Positions 1-8,593 of a stretch of 41,749 nucleotides of DNA are shown here, piece by piece. Origin of the DNA: Gammaproteobacteria bacterium (GTDB lineage: Bacteria; Pseudomonadota; Gammaproteobacteria; Pseudomonadales; Oleiphilaceae); contig RFIV01000126.1 of NCBI GenBank assembly GCA_003695085.1, positions 1-41,749 of the forward strand, written 5' to 3'. A program made the position numbers and the translations under genes. How positions within the stretch are numbered: the first letter of the stretch is position 1; every line of letters starts with the position of its first letter. The notes beneath the pieces are model-generated. The model saw only the letters and a list, made by a program, of their open reading frames with translations, searched no databases and was not told where the DNA came from.

Positions 1-774
1 CGCTCCCATGACGACACTGATCAGGCGCATGTTGTCACGCACCGCTGACGCCACCAGACAGTATCCGGCTTCTGCCGTGTGGCCGGTCTTCAGTCCGTCA
101 ACCGACTTGTCCCGCCACAACAGCAGGTTGCGGTTGGGCTGACGGATATTATTGTAGGTAAAGTACTTCTCGGAGTAAATCTTGTACTGCTCCGGGAAGC
201 GGGTAATGATGGCGCGGGCCAGCAGTGCCAGATCATACGCTGTGGTGTAATGATCCTTGTGCGGCAACCCGGTGGCATTGGCAAAGTGCGAGTCCTTCAT
301 GCCCAGCAGCTGAGCGTGCTGGTTCATGATGTCGGCAAAGGCATCCTCGCTGCCAGCCAGGTGCTCCGCGACGGCCACACTGGCGTCATTGCCCGACTGG
401 ATGATAATGCCCTTCATCAGATCCCGGAGCTTGACCCGTGTGCCTTCGCGAACGAACATCTTGGATCCGCCGGTCTTCCAGGCCTTGACACTGATCCGGA
501 CTTCATCCTCCGGGCTGAGCTGCCCCTTGGCAATCTCGTACTCCACCACGTAGGCCGTCATCAGCTTGGTCAGCGACGCAGGCGGGAGTTTTTCATGACT
601 GTTGTTTTCCGCAATGATATAGCCGCTGTTGGCATCCATGAGAATGTAGGATTTGGCGGCAATCTGCGGCGGTGCGGGAATGAGAATCGGTTGCGCGGCC
701 TGCGCAGCCAAGGTCCACAAGGCTAGCAGGCTGAACCACGTCAGAGAAACAAGCTTCCTGGCAAGTGCATTCAT
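1..774 (-). CDS. dacA: D-alanyl-D-alanine carboxypeptidase (PBP5 family), 3' end cut by window edge
   Basis: Low-molecular-mass penicillin-binding protein that trims the terminal D-Ala from peptidoglycan pentapeptides in the periplasm. The 258 visible residues start with a signal peptide (about 1-26, ending AQA) and carry all three active-site motifs of the S11 peptidase/PBP family: SLTK at 67-70 (nucleophile S67), SGN at 127-129 and KTG at 229-231. The reading frame is open to base 1, so the C-terminal part, including the expected beta-rich domain and amphipathic membrane anchor, lies outside the window. The ATG at 774 is chosen because it directly precedes the signal peptide. It follows rlpA on the same strand after 123 bp, the order also known in Pseudomonas (dacC after rlpA). 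Sequence-level certainty is high; the exact paralogue name (dacA or dacC) is a convention. Confidence 0.95.
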   Translation of the reverse strand, partial: MNALARKLVSLTWFSLLALWTLAAQAAQPILIPAPPQIAAKSYILMDANSGYIIAENNSHEKLPPASLTKLMTAYVVEYEIAKGQLSPEDEVRISVKAWKTGGSKMFVREGTRVKLRDLMKGIIIQSGNDASVAVAEHLAGSEDAFADIMNQHAQLLGMKDSHFANATGLPHKDHYTTAYDLALLARAIITRFPEQYKIYSEKYFTYNNIRQPNRNLLLWRDKSVDGLKTGHTAEAGYCLVASAVRDNMRLISVVMGA

Positions 775-897
775 GTTGATCGGTCTGATTATTCGTGAGT
801 GAGGTAAAGGATGGTTGTTCAAGCTCGGAATAGTACCCGATTTGACCGGTGCACGCACGCCAGCCAGCCCGCATGAAGAGGATTTAAGTAAAAGTCC

Positions 898-1665
898 TTA
901 ACGCCAGGGGCGCTGGATGACAATCGTGTCAAAGCGGCCGGTGCGTGCAAGAAGGGCTTCATAATGACGTGCATCACGCTCCTGCGCGAAAGGGCCAACA
1001 CGCACGCGATACACCCCGGCCTGTTCACCGTATTCGTAAAACACGTTCTGATCGATCAGGTTGGCCACTTCATTGGTCAGCCGGATGGCCCGGGCCTGCT
1101 CGCTCACAGCAGCCACCTGAATATAATAGCCTTGCCGGTCCAGCGCCGCCTGATAATTGCCGGGCTGAATGGCTTCGACCCGGACGCGTGCGGTACCCTG
1201 GCCGACATAGCCGAGCTTCTGTGCTGCCGCATAGGAAAGATCGATCAGCCGGTTGCCATGGAAGGGCCCCCGATCATTGACGCGTACCACCACACTGCGC
1301 CCGTTGGCCAGATTGGTAACACGTACGTATGAGGGCAGCGGCAGCGTCTTGTGGGCGGCCGTATACTTGTACATGTCATAGATCTCACCGTTGGAGGTGC
1401 GATGGCCGTGGAACTTATTGCCATACCAGGAGGCCACGCCTTCTTCCACATAGCCCTGCGCAGATGCCAGGACATGATAGGTGCGACCATTGACGGTGTA
1501 GGGGCTCTTGTTGCCTGAACGGCTGCGCGGTTCAAACCGTGGTGTGGGCTCCTCGGCGGTAATGGTCACCGGAGAACGGGGCCCATAGTCCTGGTCCACG
1601 TGATACCTCGAGGTGGAACAACCCGCCAGCAGCACGGCGGCCAGCCCCCACACCCATGCTCTCAT
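898..1665 (-). CDS. rlpA: Septal ring lytic transglycosylase RlpA, SPOR-domain lipoprotein
   Basis: Outer-membrane lipoprotein that cleaves stripped glycan strands at the division septum (activity established for Pseudomonas RlpA). A short signal peptide ends in a lipobox LAGC, so the lipidated cysteine is near residue 16. The double-psi beta-barrel domain spans roughly residues 75-170, with GVASWYG, HKTLP, the VRVNDRGPF segment and IDLSYAAA. A SPOR domain, which binds denuded peptidoglycan, fills the last 75-80 residues, beginning around GYYIQVAAV. A TTG three bases upstream is in frame, but the ATG at 1665 overlaps the mltB stop (TGATG) and has GAGG seven bases before it, so the ATG is preferred. 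It is translationally coupled to mltB. Confidence 0.95.
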   Translation of the reverse strand: MRAWVWGLAAVLLAGCSTSRYHVDQDYGPRSPVTITAEEPTPRFEPRSRSGNKSPYTVNGRTYHVLASAQGYVEEGVASWYGNKFHGHRTSNGEIYDMYKYTAAHKTLPLPSYVRVTNLANGRSVVVRVNDRGPFHGNRLIDLSYAAAQKLGYVGQGTARVRVEAIQPGNYQAALDRQGYYIQVAAVSEQARAIRLTNEVANLIDQNVFYEYGEQAGVYRVRVGPFAQERDARHYEALLARTGRFDTIVIQRPWR

Positions 1666-2627
1666 CAAAATGCCTCGCTGAGCTGATACACGGCCATCGC
1701 ATACATGTCGGAATGATTGTAGCGCGTGATGACGTAAAAATTGTGGAAGGTCATCCAGTATTCCGGCCCGTCGGCACCCTCCAGACGAATCAGTCGAGCC
1801 GGCAAGTCGGCGGGCACATTCAGCGGGTTGGGGACGCCGGCAGCCATAAGATCGCCGACACTGTGCACGGGCTTCTGTTTGTCGGGGAGCAAGTCTTCGG
1901 GCACAGCGCCTGCGGGCTGTACGCGAACCGCCACGGGCTTGCCGGTTTGCCAGCCGTGCTCGACAAAGTAGTTGGCAACACTGCCTATGGCATCCGTCAC
2001 ATTATCGAGAATATCGGCAATACCATCTCCGTCAAAGTCCACCGCATACCGGCGGTAGCTGCTCGGAATGAACTGGCCAAACCCCATGGCACCGGCGTAC
2101 GACCCCTTGAGCATCAGCGGATCCATGTTCTGCTCCCGGGTCATCAGGAGAAACTGGCGCAGCTCCTTCTCGAAAAAGGCACTGCGCGGCGGATAATCGA
2201 ATGCCAGTGTACTGAGCGCATCCAGCACCCGATATCCACCCCGGTGCCGACCGTAGCGCGTCTCCACGCCGATGATCGCCGTGATGATGCGCGCCGGCAC
2301 GCCAAATGTGTGCTCCGCGCGGTCAAGCGTCTCCATTTGAGCCTTCATGAAGTCACGGCCTTTTCGTATCCTGTCTTCGGTCACAAAGATCTTGCGGTAG
2401 TCCTTCCATTCGAGTACCCGCTCGGCCGGTCGTGCGATGGCATCCAGAATCTTCTGCTGGCGCTCGGCTGCGGCAAGCCAGCGCTTGATATCGGCCTCGT
2501 CAAAGCCATCCTTCTCGATCAAGGATTGCATGAACGCCTGCGCCCTGGGGTGCTCGAGGTAGCTCGCCTGAACCGCTGCCGACACGGCACAGGCCAGAAT
2601 CAGGCTGACAAGATGGCTGAGTTTCAT
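1665..2627 (-). CDS. mltB: Lytic murein transglycosylase B (MltB/SltB family)
   Basis: Periplasmic lytic transglycosylase (GH103 family) that cleaves MurNAc-GlcNAc bonds to give 1,6-anhydromuropeptides. The 320-residue protein has the family's catalytic segment IIGVETRYG, with the presumed catalytic acid E122, and the downstream YAGAMGFGQFIPSSY and DFDGDGIADI motifs. The N-terminus is a signal peptide. It contains ILAC around residue 13, but a Leu at -2 and a very short preceding region make this a poor lipobox, so cleavage by signal peptidase I near VQA-S and a soluble form are more likely. Its stop overlaps the rlpA start. It lies 28 bp after rodA, in the same order as sltB1-rodA in Pseudomonas. 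Confidence 0.93.
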   Translation of the reverse strand: MKLSHLVSLILACAVSAAVQASYLEHPRAQAFMQSLIEKDGFDEADIKRWLAAAERQQKILDAIARPAERVLEWKDYRKIFVTEDRIRKGRDFMKAQMETLDRAEHTFGVPARIITAIIGVETRYGRHRGGYRVLDALSTLAFDYPPRSAFFEKELRQFLLMTREQNMDPLMLKGSYAGAMGFGQFIPSSYRRYAVDFDGDGIADILDNVTDAIGSVANYFVEHGWQTGKPVAVRVQPAGAVPEDLLPDKQKPVHSVGDLMAAGVPNPLNVPADLPARLIRLEGADGPEYWMTFHNFYVITRYNHSDMYAMAVYQLSEAF

Positions 2628-2655
2628 TCCTTTTTCCTGTTTTCAATCCGGTTGT

Positions 2656-3801
2656 TCAATAGCCTAGCATACGGCGGTGCGTATGCAGCGACATGATCAC
2701 CCCAAAGGCACTGAGCAGCGTCAGTATGGAGGTTCCGCCATAGCTGATCAATGGCAGCGGGACGCCCACCACCGGCAACAGTCCGCTGACCATGCCCATG
2801 TTGACCAGCACGTAGACGAAGAATGTCAGGGTCAGCGCGCCGGCAACTACCCTGCAAAAGGTATCCTGTGCTGTGGCCGCCATGTACAGGCCTCGACCGA
2901 TGATCAGCAGGTAGCCTGCCAGCAAGGCCAGCACTCCCACATAACCAAACTCTTCTGCCAGGACGGCGATGATGAAGTCGGTATGACTTTCCGGCAGGAA
3001 ATCCAGGTGAGACTGGGTCCCCAGAAGCCACCCCTTCCCCCACAGCCCGCCTGAGCCGATGGCCGTCTCGGACTGAATGATGTTCCAGCCCGCACCCAGA
3101 GGATCCTTGGATGGATCAAGAAAGGTCAGCACACGCTGTTTCTGATAGTCATGCATGACGTAAAACCAGAAAAGCGGCGCCGCAGTGGCCACCAGTGCAA
3201 CGAACCCGGCGATCCACTTCCAGCTCAGTCCCGCGAGGAAGATCACAAACAGACCCGAGGCGGCGATCAGGATGGCCGTGCCCAGGTCGGGCTGCCTGAA
3301 GATGAGCAATGCCGGAATCAGGCAAATCAGCAAGGCACCTGCCAGGTGCTTGGGAGAAGGCGGCAGCGGACGCCTGGACAGATAGGCGCCCACCATCATC
3401 GGTACGGCAATCTTCATGATCTCCGATGGCTGAAGGCGCACGCCCACGCCGGGAATCTGCAGCCACCGCTGGGCCCCCTTGGCATCCGCACCTGCAAAGA
3501 GTGTGGCCACCAGCAGCGCGACCCCGCCGAGGTACACCGGCAAGGCCCAGCGACGATAGGTGGCGGGCTCGATCTGAGCGAGAAGCACCATGGACAGGGT
3601 GCCCAGTCCCATATAGGCCGCCTGCCGCCAGACCAGCTTCATGTTACCGTCTGCACCGGAATACAGTACCACCAGCCCGGACGTACAGACCAGCGCCAGC
3701 GATACAAGCAGCAGCCAGTCCAGATGCAGGCGCGTACTCAGCCGGCTGGATGACAGCCCGTGCTCGCCGCCAAGCTGATGAACAAAATCCCTGCTACTCA
3801 T
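2656..3801 (-). CDS. rodA: Peptidoglycan glycosyltransferase RodA (MrdB)
   Basis: SEDS-family glycosyltransferase that polymerises lipid II for lateral wall growth as part of the elongasome. The 381 residues form about ten hydrophobic segments. Family signatures are visible: QPDLGTA, the long extracytoplasmic loop with GTQSHLDFLPESHTDFI, AEEFGYVG, and PLPLISYGGTS near the C-terminus. Length matches the usual 370-380. The ATG start overlaps the mrdA stop by 4 bp (ATGA), so the transpeptidase partner PBP2 and RodA are translationally coupled, consistent with their function as a complex. Confidence 0.97.
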   Translation of the reverse strand: MSSRDFVHQLGGEHGLSSSRLSTRLHLDWLLLVSLALVCTSGLVVLYSGADGNMKLVWRQAAYMGLGTLSMVLLAQIEPATYRRWALPVYLGGVALLVATLFAGADAKGAQRWLQIPGVGVRLQPSEIMKIAVPMMVGAYLSRRPLPPSPKHLAGALLICLIPALLIFRQPDLGTAILIAASGLFVIFLAGLSWKWIAGFVALVATAAPLFWFYVMHDYQKQRVLTFLDPSKDPLGAGWNIIQSETAIGSGGLWGKGWLLGTQSHLDFLPESHTDFIIAVLAEEFGYVGVLALLAGYLLIIGRGLYMAATAQDTFCRVVAGALTLTFFVYVLVNMGMVSGLLPVVGVPLPLISYGGTSILTLLSAFGVIMSLHTHRRMLGY

Positions 3802-5663
3802 GGGCGCCCCCGATCTGCAAGCGCGTCATTCGGCTCATCCCCTGCTCCCAATACCACGGCATCGAAGAGCTTGCGCGCAACCGGGGCGGCTGTGGTACTT
3901 CCCCCTCCCCCATTCTCGACCACCACCGCCACCGCAACCTGCGGGTTCTCCAGGGGAGCAAACCCGACAAACAGGGCGTGATCACGCAGTCGCTCAGCCA
4001 ATTCATCCGCATCATACTTTTCGCCTTGCGGGATACCGACAACCTGTGCGGTGCCAGTCTTCCCCGCCATGCGATAGGGCGCGCCGCGTGCTGCCCGACG
4101 CGCGGTTCCATGTCGCCCATGCATGACCTCTGCCATGGCGCCAATGACATGACTCCAGGTCCACGGATTTTTCACATCAACCGGCGGTGGTACCTCTTCC
4201 GGCATCCACGGCGTGTCCCCGGCCTGCTTCAACAAGTGCGGCACCACCCATTTGCCCTGGTTGGCAATTACTGCCGTAGCGACCGCCAGCTGGATGGGTG
4301 TGGCCACCATGAAGCCCTGGCCGATTCCCATGTTCAGCGAGTCGCCCGGGTACCATGGCCGTCCGCGCACAGCCCGCTTCCACTCTCTGGTGGGGAGAAT
4401 GCCCCGACTGGCATCGATCACATCCGCCGTCATGTCGCGACCAAACCCGAACATGCTCAGGTAGTGAGACATGCGATCAACGCCCAGACGAAAGGCCAGG
4501 TCGTAGAAATATACGTCGCAGGATTCGGCAATGGATGACTTGAAGTCCACCCAGCCATGACCGCCTGCCTTCCAGTCCCGGTAGAAGCGCTCGTCATTCT
4601 CGAGCTGATACCAGCCCGGATCCCAGATACGGTATTCAGGTGTCACCACCCCTGAATCCAGACCGGCCAGGGCGATAATGGGCTTGATGGTCGATCCCGG
4701 GGGATACCGACCACGCGCTGCCCGGTTGAACAGCGGCAGGTCAAGAGAATCTCGCAGTTCTGAGTAACGCTGGGTGCTGATGCCGGTGACAAACCAGTTG
4801 GGGTCAAATGCCGGCTGGCTGACCAACGCCAGAATTTCGCCATTGCGCGGGTCAATTGCCACCACTGCACCACGACGGCCGTCCAACGCCTTTTCAGCCA
4901 CCTGCTGCAGACGCACATCAAGCGTCAGGCGCAGATCCTGCCCGGGACGGGGGGGCGTCTTCTCGAGCACGCGCAAGATATGCATGCGTGCGTCCTTTTC
5001 AACCGTCTGAAATCCTGCCTCGCCATGCAGCAGGTCCTCGTAGCGGCGCTCGATGCCCGTCTTGCCAATGTAGTGGGTGCCGTCATAGTCCGCCGGGTCC
5101 AGCCTGGCCAGCTCGCGCTCGTTGATACGTCCCACATAGCCCACGGCATGGGCAAACAGCGGTCCGTAGGGATAGCTCCGGATCAGTTCAGCCTGAACAT
5201 CCACCCCCTTGAGCCGGTGCTTGTTGACGGCAACCCGTGCGATTTCCTCGTCCGTCAGCCGGCTGCGCAAGATCACGCCCTCATAGGGCCGCCGCCGCTG
5301 CTTCAGTCGCTTGCGAAACGACGCAATGTCGTCATCCTCAAGCTCGACCAGCTCCTTGAGCATCTCCAGCAACGCATCCATGTCCTGCACATTTTCGCGC
5401 ACTATCGCCAGCGAAAAGTTGGGCTGGTTGTCGGCCAGCAAGTGGCCATTCCGATCCAGAATCAGACCGCGTGTCGGTGGCACGCTCTGCAACTGCATGC
5501 GATTCTTGTCGGACAGGGTTTGATAAACGGTGTGCTTTTCCAGCTGCAACACGCCGTAGCGCCAGATGAGCACGGCAAAGCAGATCAGCACGACCAGCGC
5601 CGAGACAATGGTCCGTGCAGCAAAAATTCTGCGCTCGCGCTGCGGATCCTTGATTTCGTGCAC
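3798..5663 (-). CDS. mrdA: Penicillin-binding protein 2 (peptidoglycan DD-transpeptidase MrdA)
   Basis: Class B penicillin-binding protein that cross-links peptidoglycan made by RodA during elongation. The 621-residue protein has one N-terminal membrane anchor (about 17-36), the pedestal/dimerisation domain with PPTRGLILDRNG at 62-73, and a transpeptidase domain with STIK at 324-327 (nucleophile S324), SCD at 381-383 and KTGTAQV from 535. The start is GTG at 5663: GAGG lies seven bases upstream and the next upstream ATG runs straight into a stop. It sits between rlmH (14 bp gap) and rodA (4 bp overlap). Confidence 0.97.
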   Translation of the reverse strand: MHEIKDPQRERRIFAARTIVSALVVLICFAVLIWRYGVLQLEKHTVYQTLSDKNRMQLQSVPPTRGLILDRNGHLLADNQPNFSLAIVRENVQDMDALLEMLKELVELEDDDIASFRKRLKQRRRPYEGVILRSRLTDEEIARVAVNKHRLKGVDVQAELIRSYPYGPLFAHAVGYVGRINERELARLDPADYDGTHYIGKTGIERRYEDLLHGEAGFQTVEKDARMHILRVLEKTPPRPGQDLRLTLDVRLQQVAEKALDGRRGAVVAIDPRNGEILALVSQPAFDPNWFVTGISTQRYSELRDSLDLPLFNRAARGRYPPGSTIKPIIALAGLDSGVVTPEYRIWDPGWYQLENDERFYRDWKAGGHGWVDFKSSIAESCDVYFYDLAFRLGVDRMSHYLSMFGFGRDMTADVIDASRGILPTREWKRAVRGRPWYPGDSLNMGIGQGFMVATPIQLAVATAVIANQGKWVVPHLLKQAGDTPWMPEEVPPPVDVKNPWTWSHVIGAMAEVMHGRHGTARRAARGAPYRMAGKTGTAQVVGIPQGEKYDADELAERLRDHALFVGFAPLENPQVAVAVVVENGGGGSTTAAPVARKLFDAVVLGAGDEPNDALADRGRP

Positions 5664-5677
5664 GCTAGAGCCTCATA

Positions 5678-6148
5678 TCAGCCGCGATGGTACGGATGAC
5701 CGGACATGAGCGTCCAGGCCCGGTAAAGCTGCTCGGCCAGCACGACTCTCACCAGGGGATGCGGCAAGGTCAGCTCGGACAGGGACCATCGGGCATCAGC
5801 CCGACCGAGGACTTCGGGCGACAAGCCATCCGGCCCGCCCACGAGCAGCGCCACGTCACGCCCCTGCATGCGCCAGTCCGCCATCCAGCGCGACAGCGTC
5901 TCGGTGCTGTGCGACTTGCCTCGCACATCCAGAGCAATGACATAATCGGAGGGCTTCAGGCGCGCCAGCAAACGCTGCCCTTCCTCGGCACAGAGCTTCT
6001 CGGGTGAGGCATTGCGTGCGCGCCGGGCCACCGGGACTTCTTCCAGTTCCAGAGCCATATCGCGTGGCATGCGCTTGCGATACTCGGCGAAGCCGGTCTC
6101 GACCCAGGCGGGCATCCGCTCGCCCACGGCAAGCAGACGAATTCGCAT
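5678..6148 (-). CDS. rlmH: 23S rRNA (pseudouridine1915-N3)-methyltransferase RlmH
   Basis: SPOUT-class methyltransferase that modifies pseudouridine 1915 in helix 69 of 23S rRNA on assembled 70S ribosomes. The 156 residues show the SAM-binding knot elements LLVGGPDGLS (about 102-111) and SLSELTLPHPLVR, and the conserved C-terminal tail ending SGHPYHRG. Length is the family norm (155-156). It starts three bases after the rsfS stop in the conserved rsfS-rlmH-mrdA-rodA order. Confidence 0.97.
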   Translation of the reverse strand: MRIRLLAVGERMPAWVETGFAEYRKRMPRDMALELEEVPVARRARNASPEKLCAEEGQRLLARLKPSDYVIALDVRGKSHSTETLSRWMADWRMQGRDVALLVGGPDGLSPEVLGRADARWSLSELTLPHPLVRVVLAEQLYRAWTLMSGHPYHRG

Positions 6149-6151
6149 GAC

Positions 6152-6517
6152 TCAGTGACCAGCAGTCTGAAGGTGTTCCGGGGCTTCTCCGGCCGGCGCC
6201 TCAGCCCAGAAGCGCTCCAGATCGTAAAACTCGCGAGCCGCCGGCATCATGACATGCACCACGACATCGCCCAGGTCCACCAGAATCCAGTCGGAGCTGC
6301 CACCCCCTTCCACACCCTGGGCGCGAAGTCCTGCGTCCTTGGCTTCCTGAACAACATTGTCGGCGATCGATTTGACGTGACGATTGGACGTTCCGCTGGC
6401 GATCACCATGAAATCCGTGACACTTGTTCGATCCTGAACATCCAGAATCTGAATATCCTTGGCTTTCATGTCTTCCAGTGCGCGGACGACGAGGTCTTTC
6501 AATTCGTTGGCTTGCAT
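6152..6517 (-). CDS. rsfS: Ribosomal silencing factor RsfS
   Basis: Binds ribosomal protein uL14 on the 50S subunit and blocks subunit joining in starvation. From the ATG at 6517 the protein is 121 residues and starts MQANELKDLV, which lines up with the E. coli start MQGKALQDFV. Conserved family segments are visible: TDFMVIASGTSNRHVKSIAD, GVEGGGSSDWILVDLGDVVVHVM and YDLERFW. A longer form from the ATG at 6559, overlapping the nadD stop as TGATG, would add 14 residues and cannot be excluded; that coupling could deliver ribosomes to the inner start. GGAG precedes the preferred start at a short (3 nt) spacing. Confidence 0.93.
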   Translation of the reverse strand: MQANELKDLVVRALEDMKAKDIQILDVQDRTSVTDFMVIASGTSNRHVKSIADNVVQEAKDAGLRAQGVEGGGSSDWILVDLGDVVVHVMMPAAREFYDLERFWAEAPAGEAPEHLQTAGH

Positions 6518-6558
6518 AGGCTCCGGTTTCAATAGTGGGCTTTCATGAAATGAGGGCA

Positions 6559-7230
6559 TCAATCCCGATACAGGGCGTGATACTCGATGTAGGCCTGCAC
6601 TTTCTCAGGCACAAGATAACGGACGGATACGCCCGACTGAACGGACGCCCGTATTTCACTGGCGGAAATATCCAGCAATCGAAAAGTGCGCTCGATAATC
6701 CGCCCGGCGGGAGCACTCAGAAGGTCGTGAGGCTGATCGGTCTGGTGTTCACTCAAGAGTGTGGCTACCTGTCCTGAAAAGGGCGTGTCCTCAAACGGGC
6801 GGTTCATGATCATTATATGGGCCAGCTGGACAATTTCCAACCAGCGATGCCACGAAGCCAATCCCCGAAAGGCATCCCGCCCCATGAGCAGCACCAACGG
6901 CGCATCCCTGCCAATATCTTCTCGCCAGCTCAACAGGGTGTCCACCGTCCACGAGGCGCCGCTGCGGGTCAGCTCGCGTGTATCAACGTGCGCCGCTGGC
7001 AGGCCCTCCAGAGCCAGCCTGAGCATCTCCACACGCTGTTCCGCAGAGGCCCCGGGCGCATCACGATGCCCCGGGCGAGCGCAGGGAATCAGATAGAGAG
7101 GCACCTCTGACGCATGCACCCCGGCCAGCCTCGCCAGCCAATCCCGCGCTTCCAGTGCATTGCGCAGATGCGCATGGTGCACGGGATCAAACGTGCCGCC
7201 ATACAGCAGCCTGACCGGCGGCTCACTCAC
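6559..7230 (-). CDS. nadD: Nicotinate-nucleotide adenylyltransferase NadD
   Basis: Converts nicotinic acid mononucleotide and ATP to deamido-NAD in NAD synthesis. The 223-residue protein has the nucleotidyltransferase signature GGTFDPVHHAHLR near the N-terminus and ISASEIRASVQSG (the ISxTxIR-type motif) near the C-terminus. The start codon is GTG, overlapping the last codons of proA by 8 bp, so translation is probably coupled. A separate strong ribosome-binding site is not obvious. Its position between proA and rsfS matches Pseudomonas. Confidence 0.96.
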   Translation of the reverse strand: MSEPPVRLLYGGTFDPVHHAHLRNALEARDWLARLAGVHASEVPLYLIPCARPGHRDAPGASAEQRVEMLRLALEGLPAAHVDTRELTRSGASWTVDTLLSWREDIGRDAPLVLLMGRDAFRGLASWHRWLEIVQLAHIMIMNRPFEDTPFSGQVATLLSEHQTDQPHDLLSAPAGRIIERTFRLLDISASEIRASVQSGVSVRYLVPEKVQAYIEYHALYRD

Positions 7231-8476
7231 GAATGTGGCCGTCTCCGAACACCACGTACTTTTGCGACGTCAGGCCTTCCAGCCCCACAGGGCCACGGGC
7301 ATGGATCTTGTCGGTAGAAATGCCGATTTCCGCGCCCAGACCGTACTCGAATCCGTCTGCAAACCGCGTGGATGCGTTGACCATGACGGAGCTGGAGTCG
7401 ACCTCAGCCAGAAAACGTCGCGCCAGCGTGTAACTCTCGGTCACAATCGCGTCCGTATGGTGGGATCCCCAGGTGTTGATGTGCTCAATGGCCTCATCCA
7501 GGCTATCCACAACCCGAATGGCCAGCACCGGACCGAGATATTCGGTTCCCCAGTCTTCCTCGGTCGCAACCTTGGCATCGATCAGCGCACGCGTACGCTC
7601 ACACCCGCGCAGTTCCACGCCCTTTTCTGCGTAAAGGGACGCCAGACGCGGCAGTATATGCGGGGCAACATCCGCATGCACCAGCAGGGTTTCCATCGCG
7701 TTGCACACCCCGTAGCGATGCGTCTTGGCATTGAATGCAATGGCCTCTGCCTTGTTCAGGTCAGCCTGTGCATCAATGTACACATGGCAGATGCCGTCCA
7801 GGTGCTTGATGACCGGCACCCTGGCTTCCTGACTGATCCGCTCGATGAGTCCCTTGCCTCCGCGCGGCACAATCACATCCACATATTCGGGCATCGTGAT
7901 GAGGTGCCCCACCGCGGCGCGATCGGTGGTCTTGATCACCTGCACTGCCTCTTCCGGCAGACCGGCCTCCTGCAACCCCCGGGACACACACGCTGCGATG
8001 GCCTGGTTGGAATGAATGGCTTCGCTTCCGCCCCTCAGCACCGTGGCATTCCCGGCCTTCAGGCACAGGCTGGCGGCTTCGATGGTTACATTGGGACGCG
8101 ATTCGTAGATGATACCGATGACACCCAGCGGCACTCTCATCTTGCCGACCTGAATACCGGTTGGCCTGTAGTTCATGTCGGTGATCTCGCCTACCGGATC
8201 CGGCAGCGCCGCGACCTGATGCAGGCCTTCGATCATGGTATCAATGCGCGCGGGCGTCAGTTCGAGCCTGTCGAGCATGGCGGCATCCAGCCCGTTGGCC
8301 CGACCGGCTTCCAGGTCCTTGCGGTTGGCCTCGGCCAGCGCCTCCCGAGACGCCTCCAGCGCCCGTGCGATGGCCAGCAGAGCAGCGTTCTTCTCACCCG
8401 TGGTCGCCCGGGCCATGCGTCGCGAAGCCGCACGGGCCTGACGCCCCACATCATGCATGTACTGTTCTATTTCCAT
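7223..8476 (-). CDS. proA: Gamma-glutamyl phosphate reductase ProA
   Basis: NADPH-dependent reduction of gamma-glutamyl phosphate to glutamate-5-semialdehyde in proline synthesis. From the ATG at 8476 the protein has 417 residues, the family's normal length. The aldehyde-dehydrogenase fold shows IIYESRPNVT at 122-131, LRGGSEA at 147-153 and the catalytic cysteine C258 in RYGVCNAMET. The frame is open far upstream, up to about 9673, but that extension lies antisense to a GGDEF gene and has no protein-like features, so it is rejected as coding. It is divergent from the GGDEF/DedA operon across a short intergenic region with an inverted repeat. Confidence 0.96.
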   Translation of the reverse strand: MEIEQYMHDVGRQARAASRRMARATTGEKNAALLAIARALEASREALAEANRKDLEAGRANGLDAAMLDRLELTPARIDTMIEGLHQVAALPDPVGEITDMNYRPTGIQVGKMRVPLGVIGIIYESRPNVTIEAASLCLKAGNATVLRGGSEAIHSNQAIAACVSRGLQEAGLPEEAVQVIKTTDRAAVGHLITMPEYVDVIVPRGGKGLIERISQEARVPVIKHLDGICHVYIDAQADLNKAEAIAFNAKTHRYGVCNAMETLLVHADVAPHILPRLASLYAEKGVELRGCERTRALIDAKVATEEDWGTEYLGPVLAIRVVDSLDEAIEHINTWGSHHTDAIVTESYTLARRFLAEVDSSSVMVNASTRFADGFEYGLGAEIGISTDKIHARGPVGLEGLTSQKYVVFGDGHIRE

Positions 8477-8506
8477 TCCCGCAGCGTACCTCTTGCTTGA
8501 TTTCTG

Positions 8507-8525
8507 TTCGTCAGACACTGACGAA
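8507..8525. promoter_or_regulatory. Perfect inverted repeat in the proA / GGDEF-operon divergent region
   Basis: TTCGTCAG and CTGACGAA are exact reverse complements separated by ACA (8 bp arms, 3 nt centre). On the plus strand the right arm contains CTGACG, which stands 18 bp before TATACT at 8542-8547. The dyad may therefore overlap the -35 of a promoter for the plus-strand operon. A regulator binding here could control proA, the GGDEF-DedA operon or both. There is no T-run after it, so a terminator is unlikely. The binding protein is unknown. Confidence 0.5.
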
Positions 8526-8593
8526 ACGGCGTTCGGGGTATTATACTGGGCGTAACTGACTAAAACAAAAGCCTCAAAGGCTATTTGGCAGGG

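Noticed and set aside
1656..2696. Long plus-strand open frame (346 codons) over mltB
   Set aside because: Antisense shadow of mltB in GC-rich DNA; mltB has complete catalytic motifs.
8570..8582. AGCCT-CAA-AGGCT hairpin before the first GGDEF-like gene as a riboswitch or RNA thermometer
   Set aside because: Only a 5 bp stem with a 3 nt loop; it covers AAAGG, but the true start and ribosome-binding site are uncertain, so no regulatory RNA is claimed.
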